A stretch of DNA of 64,000 nucleotides from Morinoia aosen. Taxonomy: Eukaryota; Arthropoda; Malacostraca; Amphipoda; Talitridae. This document shows positions 30,186 through 40,995 of the stretch, piece by piece. The DNA lies in NCBI GenBank assembly GCA_030386875.1, contig CM059569.1:41579842-41643841 (forward strand), written 5' to 3'. Position 1 is the stretch's first letter, and each line of letters opens with the position of its first letter. A program made the translations under genes and the position numbers. Below the pieces are notes generated by a model. It made no database searches. It was not told where the DNA came from and worked only from the letters and a program-made list of their open reading frames with translations.

Positions 30186-33095
30186 TCGTAACATACTTAA
30201 TGTTGTTATAAATAGCAAATCAAAGGCATTAAATGCGATAGACATTCATCGCGCAGAAGCTATGTATCTTTTAAATTCGCCCCTACACCTAACTCTGGAT
30301 TCCATTTGACAATCAATTTTTAATTAATTATTTATAGAGTGATGTCACAATACCTATTTATAAATTATTTAAGATAATTTTTATTTCTTTACAAATTAGT
30401 TATAATAATATTTACTTCTGTTGTCTCAGATATATGGTGGGAGGTAGGCTTTTAGTCGCGCAAAACTCGTTTTAAGATTTTTATTTTACTAATAATTTTT
30501 GAGTTATTTATTTTAATGATAATTTTTCCGTTAGCTGTTTGGAAAATATATCTATTTTCATAGGTTGAGAAGTGGTTAAAAAAAATAGAAAATTCTCTAC
30601 TTTGCTGTCACTAGCTTTGTTACTGATGATAGGGAAATATGTGAGGTATCAGTATAGATATATGCTACGTCAATCGTCAGAAAAATCTTGCACGAAAATA
30701 TAGAAGAAGATTTAAATAGTGTCAATGCAGAAAGTTCGCTTCCCACTAAAGTTCGTTGAAAAGTTTGTTCCAAAAGTTAGCAGAAAGTTTGTACAGAAAT
30801 TCAGTTGTGTGTATTGCGGTAAATGGGAATGTGGAGTGAAGTGTGAAGAAAGTCCTCTAATTTTCTAGCTCAAAATTTCTCTTTCATCAACTATATCTAA
30901 CAATGAAGTTATTTTGTTCCAATTTTAAAACCAGGGATGTACCATCTTTTTTGTACCACCTTTATTGAAAATAAACTTTTTTTCTTTCTTTCTGTCACGA
31001 TTTTTCTAGTAATTAGTTATTTTCCGACGGTTAACGTTGCAATAATTCTTTTAAATATACCGTCAATATTTTCCCTGAACAGTTTACGAGCTCAAATTTT
31101 AAATTTCGAAATAAATTTTCGATAATTTCTCACAGTAAGTTTGCGTGTTCATGCCATTTATACCTCATTTTAACAACCAACGCTTGGTAATTTTTCATAT
31201 AATAATGTTCCTTTAATTTCCATCGGATATATTAACTAGGGTGTGCGAAAGGAAGAATCTTTTGCAAACACTCATGTGCTGAAAAAAAACGCAATTGTCA
31301 ACTATGTTGAAACACTACATATTATCGTCCTCAAAACATACTTCGGTATACAAGTCATAAACTTCTTCTCGTATAAACTTTTTCTACACCAACAATGCTA
31401 GTTTGAATTTTTCAAAAGGCTAGGGATGAAAAATCCGAGGGAAACATTTCCAAATTTCTTGGATATGTTTGAGGTATTTTTGTATTTCTGATGATTTTAA
31501 TTTATGTATTTATTTTACAAATTTCTGATGGATGACCCTGAAATAATAAATGCTCTTCTGCAAATTTCAGCTACTTTGCCTGTGAAAAGAACAGAAATAC
31601 TGAAATTATTGATCTAAAAAAAGAAGTTAGTATTGTTGAGACATCAAAATAATTATGAGGGTGTGATAAAACATTGTTAATGCCGTTGTTTGCTGATGCG
31701 TACATAACGCAATCAACATTTTCGAAATTCATTATGCATTCCCATAAATTGACTTAAGTAACCTTATCGCTACAGTATATTTTATTATGGTAAAATATAT
31801 AACATAATAGAATACACAGTTTCCGTTTATGTTACAATGTAAAAACTTATTATCGAGTTGCATGTAAAATTCATTCACCCCTCAAATCCCCTCGAGTAGA
31901 GACTTACTTTTTACGCCCAACATTCCTTTCTATATTCTGGAATAAGTGCGCTTTATTGTTTCTATTTCAAAGAGAAATATGCTATGAGTAATGTCTGTAG
32001 TTTGGGTTGAGGCAATGAGCAAAGAATTGGAATAAGTGGATATGTAAATAAATTATGTTCAAAGCAAATATTCTGTAATATACGAGATTACATGTAGTGT
32101 TCGAAGGCTTTTATTCTCCTTTACACGCGACGAAATTTCAATGCAGTTTTGTTAACTTTCTAGGGCCGACAACTGCTGCTTCTGTTCCAAAACCAAAACC
32201 CTTTGCAGACAATGTTTCAAACTTTCAAAATCTACCTTCACAAACAGCTCAGATATATCTTATTTCTTGTTAAATTAGTTCCCTAGAGTATAGTTCTTTG
32301 GAGTTTACTGCCGAGTGGCAGCTCCTTCCTCCTTGTGATGTCGGTCACTACCTGATGCCAGAGTGAGTCTGATGATGGTGGTTATGATAACGGTAATATG
32401 AGGAGAACAATGCTGACGTTAAAGGGTTAATGCTCTTATACTACTTGAAAACAGGTGCTTTGAAAAACATATCAATGCACTTGGCAGTATACTTATTTTA
32501 ATACACCGTCATGGTTTTCTAAGGGTTATTTGAATACCATTTGTTACCATCTCGAGACGAGGGCCCAATTCTTTCAAATTTCGTTCTGAAAATCATGACA
32601 ACTACTCATACAAACATTCTTGCTCACATACAAATATGGACCTAGTGTGACTCTAAGTAATATACGTGTGTAAGTGTGAATCTAAGTTATACTGTATATT
32701 TGCATTTATTTCTCATAAAACAACAACGGTGTTCGCAATCAGTTGAGGCATGAATTAATTAGCGAAAAACAAATGAAAATTGAGCATAAATTTTCTTTTC
32801 CAATATGGCTTCTATGACAAGTTTTGAGAGAAACGATTTCACAAAATTCCGGGTACTTCGATGTAAAGTTGCCTTCATTTTCTCTCGTGACGCGCTTTGT
32901 TTGCTCGCTTCCAATATTTCGTGTCTGCCGCAAGAGAAAATGGCAGTGAAAGGCAGCACAAGTACGCATAATCAGAAATATCAGCAGCTCATGAGAAAGA
33001 AAAACGTTTTGGCCAAAACATGCTGCGAACAGCTCCTTTCCACCAGGTTCTAGCCACTCGTTGGATTTTTGGGACTTGGATCTACCGATCATCCA
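30186..33095. other. AT-rich unique intergenic DNA
   Basis: No gene, transposon or array stands out. A minus-strand open frame of 145 codons (32739-33176) runs into the neighbouring minisatellite and looks like chance. A GC-richer patch at about 32150-32430 is unremarkable. Confidence 0.6.
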
Positions 33096-33395
33096 CAGTT
33101 GACTGCACCAGAAGTTGACTGCACCAGAAGTTGTCAGCAGTAGACTGTACCAGAAAATGACTGCGGTTGACTGCACCAGAAGTTGTCAGCAGTAGACTGT
33201 ACCAGAAATTGACTGCGGTTGACTGCACCAGAAGTTGTCAGCAGTAGACTGTACCAGAAAATGACTGCGGTTGACTGCACCAGAAGTTGTCAGCAGTAGA
33301 CTGTACCAGAAATTGACTGCGGTTGACTGCACCAGAAGTTGACTGCAGTAGACTGTACCAGAAATTGACTGCGGTTGACTGCACCAGAAGTTGAA
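33096..33395. repeat. 52-bp minisatellite, ~5.5 copies
   Basis: Units contain GTTGACTGCACCAGAAGTTG, TCAGCAGTAGACTGTACCAG and AAATTGACTGCG. Each unit is itself an old duplication (GACTGCACCAGAA against GACTGTACCAGAA). Confidence 0.95.
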
Positions 33396-33404
33396 ACTGA
33401 TTCG

Positions 33405-33690
33405 AAAGTATGTTTCTCACTGATATTTTCACAACCCTTACATTTCGAGTATTGTTTATTCTTTTAAATGAATATTTAGAAACGTTTACGAAGTTTACTC
33501 AATTTTAAAGTAATTTTCTCACTCATATTCCCCCAAACCTTGAGTTTCAAGTTAGCTTTTTCGTTAAATTGAGTAAACATTAACGAAGTTTACTCAATTT
33601 TAAAGTAATTTTCTCACCGATATTCCCCGAACCCTTGAAATTCAGGTAGTCTATTTCGTCGAAATGAATATTTAAGAAACGGTCACAAAG
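33405..33690. repeat. ~100-bp tandem repeat, three copies
   Basis: TTCTCACTGATATT-like starts at 33414, 33515 and 33611. Units contain AAATGAATATTTAGAAAC and ACGAAGTTTACTCAATTTTA. Confidence 0.85.
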
Positions 33691-33963
33691 TTTCCCCTTA
33701 CATAAAATACAGGCGAAATGGCTGTGCGATATCTTTAAGGCCTCGTTTCTATCGTTAACGCGGTGATCTCCCACAACAATACACGCACACACAGTTTTGC
33801 TTAGGCCCGCTCCAAACTTTCACGGTTGTTAACCCGAGAACTGCTTCTTTATCAACTTAAACGCCGGTGCTGAGGCGGGCAGCGGAAACCCTGGAATGAA
33901 AATGCATTCATTTTACTTCCAGCCAAGAGAAGAAACAAGCACATCGCCTCTCAACATATGTTC

Positions 33964-34085
33964 ACGTTTTTATTTATTTATTTATTCATGTATTTATTCA
34001 TTCATTCATTTATCTATTTATTTACGTATTTATTCATTCATTTATCTATTTATTTATTTATTTATGTATCTATTTATCTATTTTT
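33964..34085. repeat. TTTA/TTCA tetranucleotide microsatellite
   Basis: About 120 bp of TTTATTTATTCATTCATTTA, interrupted by GTAT and CTAT units. Open frames rich in Ile, Tyr, Leu and Phe here are artefacts. Confidence 0.95.
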
Positions 34086-34099
34086 GAGTCCGTACGCAT

Positions 34100-34310
34100 T
34101 GTTAGTCATTACGTCTGTCTCTGGCATTCCAGTCATATTTTTCCGATGAGACAAATGAATATATTAACTTAACGTTAAATATGTATAAAATAAATTATAC
34201 TAAGCAATGTTTGTCGTTACGTCTGTCCCTGGCATTCTAGTCATATATGTCCGATGAGACATATGATTACATATTTTCTCAACGTTACAGGCGAACAAAA
34301 TAAAGTACTC
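34100..34310. repeat. 107-bp tandem duplication
   Basis: Copies start at 34100 and 34207. They share CATTACGTCTGTCTCTGGCA against CGTTACGTCTGTCCCTGGCA, followed by TCCGATGAGACA and AACGTTA. Confidence 0.9.
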
Positions 34311-34730
34311 TAAAGGAGCAAAGTTCCGTAATTGCAAGCATCGCTCGCTAAAATACGAAGTAAGAGCGCCAACTTTGGACGGCTGTGAAAGATCTCGTGG
34401 ATTCCAGAGGTCCTTGCCTGGTCGGTTAATAAGTTCGGCAGCGAAATATCGGTTGTTCGACTGGCCATAAGTTACCTCGGGGCTCAGGAAACAAAACTGG
34501 CCGTGATAAAACGCTAGCATCGACCAAAGTGCAACTCGGGCCCTGGAAAAATGGGTAGCGGTCCTCCGGAGTTTCTGCCGCGACCTACTTTAATCTAAGC
34601 GTCTTAGCTCGTACGGGCCTGGGGCTATCGGGTGATCATTGATACGACCAGAAAGGCCTATTTGTTTTGATGGAGCCGCTTTCTCGAAAAAATATTGTCG
34701 CTGGAATCGGGAACCTGAAAAATATGTTGG
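34311..34730. other. GC-richer repeat-free island
   Basis: About 400 bp clearly GC-richer than both flanks and free of tandem repeats. It contains homeodomain-like TTAAT/ATTG cores and a forkhead-like TATTTGTTTTG at about 34660. A minus-strand open frame (34200-34520) crosses its left part, but it runs into the tandem duplication and has no domain I recognise. It could be a regulatory element, but that is inference only. Confidence 0.3.
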
Positions 34731-35389
34731 GTGGCTTTATAGGTTCTTTATTATCTTTTTAAGTGTAGTTGTTATCCCAATTTGGAAATTTAGAATGTCT
34801 ATACTAAATTAATAAATTAATATTTAAAAATTAAATTTGAGAATAATTTTAACAGTTGCTTAGTTTAATGGAATTTGCTAACCTAGAAAGATATTTCAGG
34901 TATTTTTTTCTGATGAAATGCCTTTTGATTGCGTCCCTGCCTTCATAAGAAAATAGTAAACTAGATGAAACACTTACGGTATTTAGGTGTACATGATTAT
35001 TTACCATCTCCAATTGATGAAGCCTTTTCCTGAAATGATCGATACCATCTTAGCGCTGAATTGACATTTGTTCTAACAACAAAACTATTTTATTATATGA
35101 GCTGAAATAGAACGAACTAATTCGTAGACAGAAAAAATAAATAATTCAAGGATTGCTATTGTACCGAGCGAATCAACACACTCTAAGGTAAGAGATAAGT
35201 AAATCCTTTGGCAGGATCTATATTCACTCGAAAAAAAATTTCTCAAGCTTTCCTTGAAATTTAGGATGTATGATCTAAATTTTATCATCAAATAAAAATT
35301 GAAGAGTTCTCGACAGTCAAATTTTCAAAATATTCTGCAAATGTTGGTAAAAATTCAACATATTTAATGAATTTTAAATCTTTTAGTGA

Positions 35390-35890
35390 TTTCACCTTTA
35401 TTTCTATCGCATGGGATATGATTACCTGTAGAATACTATCAAAAAGATCTTTGCGACACCAAAAAGTAAAAAAAGTAAAAGATAAAGACCCTTTGTCAAA
35501 GAGTACATTAGTATTTTTTGATATCGCCCTAACTACAAATAACATCCAGTTAACCGGAAGTATGAGTCCTTATTACAGTACATGTGTATCATTAAAACCA
35601 CCTGTTTTGACATTCAATTTTAGTGGATGAGATAGGATTATTTGTAAAATACTTGAAATGTTTTTTTTTGATAACGTGTTGGATGCAAACAACATCCAGT
35701 TAACTGAAAGTATCAGTTGTTATTACAAGTGTATCATTATCTCAGCCCGTTTTTGCCTTCAATTTTAGGGATGAGATTTGATTTTCCTGAGAGTACTTAA
35801 AATGTACTTTTTGATAACGTCCTAACTACAAACAACATCCAGTTAACTGAGAGTACGAGTCCTTGTTACATGCGTATCATTATATCCACC
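35390..35890. repeat. ~150-bp tandem repeat, three copies
   Basis: Units carry TTTTTGATAACG, CTAACTACAAACAACATCCA, GTTAACTGAAAGTA, AGTCCTTATTACA and GTGTATCATTA at about 35513, 35660 and 35808. The linking segment GGATGAGATTTGATT recurs. Confidence 0.88.
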
Positions 35891-36459
35891 TGAACTCGCA
35901 ACTCTACCTTCTCTGGCCGCCTTGTCACAATTTAAAATATTTACAATGACTATCAGCCAAGCTATTAAGTGTGAGCTTGAGGCGCAACTTGAATTTGCTG
36001 AGGAAAATCACACGTCGTAGAGTATCATATTATTGAGCCATCCAACTTTACAGGATTTTTATAGCGGGAAATCAGAGCTGAAAGACCTTTTTAGCTTCAG
36101 CTAACATAAATTAGGTACGAAATGCTGGATTAGCAACAGGAATTTTAACAAAAAGAATATTTACATAATTATATACGAAATACAAACGTGCATGCAGTTG
36201 TGTTGAGCACTTTTTGTAATTCGAGTTGTAACTGAGGTGAAAAGTTGAGGTTACGATAAGTTAGGGCTATGAAGTTCCAACAGTAAAAAATACCAGTTAT
36301 AAAAAAATTGCAAGTACGTATAAAATCAGAGGTCATATTAATATGTAGTCGGTATATTTATTACCACACAAAAATATGTTCTCAAAGCAATTCAGTTAAA
36401 TTTAATTCAAGTTATAACTAGCATAATTTCCAACGAAATTCCGTACGTTGACATTCAGA

Positions 36460-36828
36460 AACGGTCCCGTAACTTTAAATTCAGCGACGACCGACGGAGA
36501 CGAAATCAGAAGCCAAGGACACGGGCCCAAGCACCAGAAATCAGTGGCCACAATCCGGCCCGACCATTGCAAATGATAATCGTCCGTCCTTTAGCAACTC
36601 AAATTAATTTTCAGGTCGAATGGAGCTCTCGAGGCGGATGAATAAACGGGCGTTCGCTAAGTCCCGTGAAGCCATTAATTTTAGCGAGCCGAGCTGCCGT
36701 TTTATGATAGCGCCGATAACTTTTTTTGCGGCTAGCCTCACGATGGCGTAACTTATATATTAATTTGGGGGAGTAGGCAACTCTCGCTGTTTGATGCGGC
36801 GTACGGGCTGGCGTAGAGGAATTTGCCG
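36460..36828. other. GC-richer repeat-free island
   Basis: Unique sequence with ATTA cores (CCATTAATTTTAGCGAGC), TTTTATGATAG and several GCCGA/CGACC motifs, lying between AT-rich stretches. No open frame of note. Regulatory function is possible but unproven. Confidence 0.3.
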
Positions 36829-37258
36829 GTGCTGCTACAGCGTGAGGTGTACCACGCTATAGCGTAAGGTCTACCACACTATAGTGTGAGATCTACCTCT
36901 AGCTAGTACTATAAAGTGAGGTCTACCACACTATAGCATGAGATCTACCTCTAACTAGTACTATAAAGTGAGGTCTACCACACTATAGCATGAGATCTAC
37001 CTCTAACTAGTACTATAAAGTGAGGTCTACCACACTATAGCGTGAGGTCTACCTCTAGCTAGTACTATAAAGTGAGGTCTACCACACTATAGCGTGAGGT
37101 CTACCTCTAGCTACTACTATATGCTGACGTTAGATTAGGTTACCAATGGATTTTACTCATTTCCTTACATTTAATTTAGCGATAAATACTTAATTTCTAC
37201 ATCTCAAACTGCACCTGGGTCGGCAATATATGGCGGTAGACCTCACGCTATTGCAGCA
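36829..37258. repeat. 52-bp minisatellite flanked by an inverted repeat
   Basis: About five 52-bp units (AGTACTATAAAGTGAGGTCT, ACCACACTATAGCGTGAGGT, CTACCTCTAGCT) span 36855-37122. Left arm 36829-36854 and right arm 37233-37258 are inverted copies of each other (22 of 26 bases) and resemble the repeat core GCGTGAGGTCTACC. Confidence 0.88.
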
Positions 37259-37423
37259 CTGAATTTTTATTTCTATTCTTGCCCTCTTAGCGTACGCGGT
37301 ATTGAAATGAAGTTTTTAAAAGGAAGTGGAGTGTCAATTAGGAAAAATATTGTGTCTAGGTAAGTTAATGCAAATCTTATCCTAATACTTGGTTGCGTGA
37401 ATTTTTATCCTATGATGATGATG

Positions 37424-37516
37424 ACGAAATGATGTTTTAGTTGAAGAAATGATGTTTTCCACAGAAATGATGTTTTCCACTGAAATGATGTTTTCCACTG
37501 AAATGATGTTTTCCAT
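37424..37516. repeat. 18-bp array GAAATGATGTTTTCCACT
   Basis: About five units, the first with TTAGTTGAA replacing part of the unit. Confidence 0.92.
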
Positions 37517-37964
37517 TATAATAGACTAGCAGTATTTAGGTAAATTACTTCTCTGAGATCTGGTATATACACCAAATGTTTCTTCAAATACAAACAAATT
37601 TTAGCTTGCAAGTCATTAGAAACGTATTGTGATTACGCAGCGTGTAGATTAAGTCTAATATTTAATTATATACCTGCTTTTTTTAATAAAAGAACTGCTG
37701 TTAATAACGAAAATGCGTGAAATCAAATGCCAAGTAGGTTAATGAATTTAGCCAGTAATAAAATCACAACAGATAAATAGAAAATCCGCTAATTTTTAAT
37801 AATTAAAAGAATGAAAGAGTTGCTTTCGAATAATATAACATTAAAACACCGTTCAACACATTGGCATACAATTTGTCCACGAGAAATTAGATATACAATT
37901 GAATCGAAAAAAATGTGGCTCTCCAATGCAGCTTAGTGACGCATGGCACTAAGAGCACTCAAAG

Positions 37965-38060
37965 CTACACATAATTTCTACACTCAAATGTAAGATGTAG
38001 CTAACATGACCGAGTAATTTCTGCACTCAAATGTAAGACGTAGCCAGCATAACCGAGTGT
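37965..38060. repeat. Two-copy ~50-bp duplication
   Basis: Both copies contain ATTTCT(A/G)CACTCAAATGTA followed by AGA(T/C)GTAGC and CCGAGT. Confidence 0.8.
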
Positions 38061-38547
38061 GTGTGCAATATCGTTAGAGACGAACGTGAATTTGCCAGCC
38101 TGAAAAGCGTGTTCCTCGGCTTGTACATTCATCACGGCCTTTTAATTTCAATAAAGTGGCGTGTATTTCCAGTGGAAGCCGAGCTCTTGTATTTCAGTCG
38201 CATGAGAGTTCTTTGGAAGCTCTAATTGAATTTAGTGTTATTTGATGGAGAAGCGTGTCTGGAATGAAAGAACTCTTTGACTTCATTTCACGCTTGGAAA
38301 TAATACTGCGATATTGAGTTAAGAATATCACAAATGACACGAACATACAATAAATGTGTTAACACTGTGTGCATCTTTTATAAGGAAAGAGAGTGTAAAC
38401 TATTATACATGCTTCGTAATATGTATGTTGCTCTTAGGTGTCCTATCAAGAAAATAAATATCTGTTACTCCTATATGATGTATACCCAGCCTGTATTAAG
38501 ACATTGAAGACTTAAACCATTCTCTTTCATTCTCTCGTGCCCTATTT

Positions 38548-39000
38548 CTAGCTTCGGTTTTTCATTTCAACTCTACTCAGATTATGTTTCTCTTTGGTTT
38601 CACTTTTTGCCAATTGTTCTTTTAGTGTATAGTTTACCCAAACATTTGCCTCCTCATCCGCTTCGTTTAGCAGTCGCAGCATCCTCCGTTCTCTCATGTC
38701 TGCTCTACGCTTGACAAGAAAGTCGTTGGCCATATTTTGTATTGTTATTAGTGCTTTTCCCTGTAAAACGTCTCTTTCAGTGCCCACCTGTCGTTTTTCG
38801 TTCTCTCTTGTCCACTCTATGCTTGAAAAAGAAATCGTGGGCATCATTTTGTATCCTCGATACAAAAATCCTCGATTTTGTATCCTCATTTTTCCGCGTA
38901 ACACTTTCTTTTTAGTGCACACCTGTTCTTCTTTTTCGTTTTCTAGCTTTTGAGTCCATCTTATCTTGGCTTGCAGTCTCAGCAGCTCGATTTTGTCTCA
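38548..39000 (-). pseudogene. Coiled-coil-like reading frame, uncertain (possible gene fragment)
   Basis: A minus-strand open frame reads down from about 38985 to a stop at 38548. Its text is not repeat-like and looks protein-like: KIELLRLQAKIRWTQKLENE, KEEQVCTKKKVLRGKMRIQN, and later MRERRMLRLLNEADEEANVW, VNYTLKEQLAKSETKEKHNL. It is charged, alanine-poor and coiled-coil-like. It contains an internal duplication: WTQKLENEKEEQVCTKKKVL against WTRENEKRQVGTERDVL, each followed by GK and IQN. On the minus strand just upstream, a further in-character stretch (MKRQLQLLFQDEMEVKRTSD, then a stop) lies near a donor-like AAG|GTAAGT at about 39028. It might be a decayed gene, an exon of an unseen minus-strand gene, or chance. 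I cannot name a family. Confidence 0.35.
38848..38868. repeat. Perfect 9-bp hairpin
   Basis: TTTTGTATC, CTC, GATACAAAA, inside the coiled-coil-like frame; a related TTTTGTATCCTC follows at 38877. Confidence 0.8.
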
Positions 39001-39609
39001 AGAACCGCTTCGGTACCTCAACTTACCTTGCGATCTCATGAATCCGAGGTCCTTTTGACTTCCATTTCATCTTGGAATAGGAGCTGCAGTTGCCGTTTCA
39101 TCAGCTCATTTGTGTAACATCTTTGGGAAGAAGATATTATTTTTTATAAAAGGAATGATTTTGTAACGTGGTAATACTAGCAAAACGGAAGAATTTGTGA
39201 AAAAATTTAGATCCTAATCAGCAATAAAAAAAGGCAAGCTGCTTGGGAATCTTGAGAATACGGAATTACTACTAAAATTTTCAACGGTGCTCCTTGTTCT
39301 AGCTGAATAAAAATTTTCTGTTCCCTGACAACCGCTTTCAGAACACCTGATTAATATTACAAAAACTAAAGCGTTGAACTCTGGAAATGCACAAATAAAT
39401 CATTTCAAACACAAGCCAGCAACGTAAACTTTTACATTGCAGTGATGTTGACATTTGACAGACTCGCACAGAAGTTTGAAGTCGCCGAGCTGAGTGAAGA
39501 GTAATTTTTGTGAAGACCTCGTCGTGTAGCATATGCGTAATCAACTAAAAGTCTTTTCAAACAAACATCGGCACCTAAGGATGCTTTATTTCCAATCAAG
39601 CCTGATACG

Positions 39610-39840
39610 TATCACCTTGTGCATTGTTTTTTCAAATGCCTTATAACTAACCCTAGGACGCCATGACGGTTTCCCCCGGTCAAAACCGGTACATATTTCA
39701 GACACCTGGGTAAAGTGGGGTATTGTGCTCTGAGTTTTCCCCCTATACCCAACGGAGAAAGTCGCCACACAGCGCCGGGATTCGAACCGTCGACACCTTC
39801 ACGGAAGGGCGGGTCCTTCAACCACACGGCTACCACGAGC
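39610..39840 (-). mobile_element. tRNA-derived SINE (minus strand)
   Basis: Read on the minus strand from about 39840, the sequence starts like a tRNA: GCTCGTGG, an imperfect A box TAGCCGTGTGG, then 45 bp later a perfect RNA polymerase III B box GGTTCGAATCC (39778-39788). A tRNA-unrelated body follows with GGGTATAGGGGGAAAACTC and ACCGGGGGAAACCGTCATGG. The body ends in an A-rich stretch near 39620. The 3' border and target-site duplication are not clear. It is too long and lacks acceptor-stem pairing for a real tRNA gene. Confidence 0.75.
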
Positions 39841-39871
39841 ATAAAAAGCTTGAGAAATGCGATTCTACAGG

Positions 39872-39940
39872 GTGCGGCACTCAATCCTGCATTTTCGAAT
39901 ATGAAGAATTGTTCGCAGGATGCAGGATTGACTGCCGCAC
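39872..39940. repeat. Long hairpin, 21-bp stem with one mismatch
   Basis: GTGCGGCACTCAATCCTGCA(T) at 39872-39892 pairs with ATGCAGGATTGACTGCCGCA(C) at 39920-39940 (20 of 21 positions), with a 27-base loop. It lies immediately beside the SINE. It may be a small foldback element. Confidence 0.88.
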
Positions 39941-40159
39941 TTAGTACATTTCCAGAGCGACGTGATATACGAATGTAAACACAGCGTCATTTTGCATTCG
40001 ACTAACTTTATTCCGACTCTGAAATTGTTGCAAAAACGTATAGAGGAATATCTGAAATCGAAGTCAGTGCGGGGAATGCAGCCAAAATTTCTTAGTGTTA
40101 TTTGCATTTGCAGTCAAGAGAGAAAATTGTTAAAATTACAATTGAAATATTGGATTTGA

Positions 40160-40995
40160 AGTTAATATTAAAAGATGTGATTGGTATCTACCAAAGTAAC
40201 CTAAGATAAGGTAGTAACCTTCTTAAATTATCATAGTCGTCATGGACATTCATATTTAAAAGTAATTTTCATGCACATGCTTATCTGCGAGTGGAAAAAA
40301 ATATATATTTACATAAATGCGCTGAATATTTATCTCTATTAGCATTCAAGTGAATGAACTTTGAAAGCATAAGATTATGCCCGTAGCTCAGTTACTCAAG
40401 TGTATGACTGAACTATTTTACTCCGAGGAAAAAATTGGAACAGAGATTTAAAATTGCAAAACACTATTGGTTTTATATTGATTCGCATCCATGGCTTCCA
40501 TTTATTGTTGAAAATCGTGACTGAAGAAATACTTGCGTTGCTTTGAGCATTTCCGCGTTTTTTTTTTAAGTTACTAGAACAGCAGCCTCCAAACTTCTAT
40601 CTGGCTTTGTGATCAAATATCTTTAGTGAAACAGATTATTTATCTCAAGACAGTCAGTAAGATTCCGTTATAGGATTGCTTAGGATTGTCTAAGCTAAGT
40701 TAGGATAAGTTACTATGGTGTGGGTCAGGTCGTTGTTGATTAGGATAGGCTAGGTTAGAGTGAAATAGACTTGAAAAAATTAGGATAGGTTGAATAAGTT
40801 AAAAAATAACTCTGAATTCTTTGATTGGTTAAAAAGCGCTCTTTTGGTCGTACGGTTACACAATCAACATCAACAACACTTGTTACACTTAGGCGTGAAG
40901 AATATATGTGTATGCCTATATCCATACTCGCATTTACTTTCAAGTTAAAATATATTAATACGCATAAATACATGCACAGAATGGTTTAAAATAAT
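40160..40995. other. Unique AT-rich spacer
   Basis: No gene seen. Around 40660-40800 there is a loose cluster of TTAGGAT(A/T)(A/G)G motifs without a fixed period. Confidence 0.6.

Noticed and set aside
32739-33176. Minus-strand open frame of 145 codons
   Set aside because: It starts within the 52-bp minisatellite, has no recognisable domain and has no splice or promoter support.
34200-34520. Minus-strand open frame of 106 codons
   Set aside because: Its end runs into the 107-bp tandem duplication. The text has no known motif, and the GC-richer island explains its length.
39778-39788. Functional tRNA gene around a perfect B box
   Set aside because: The A box is imperfect, no acceptor stem or anticodon arm can be closed, and the similarity runs on into a SINE-like body.
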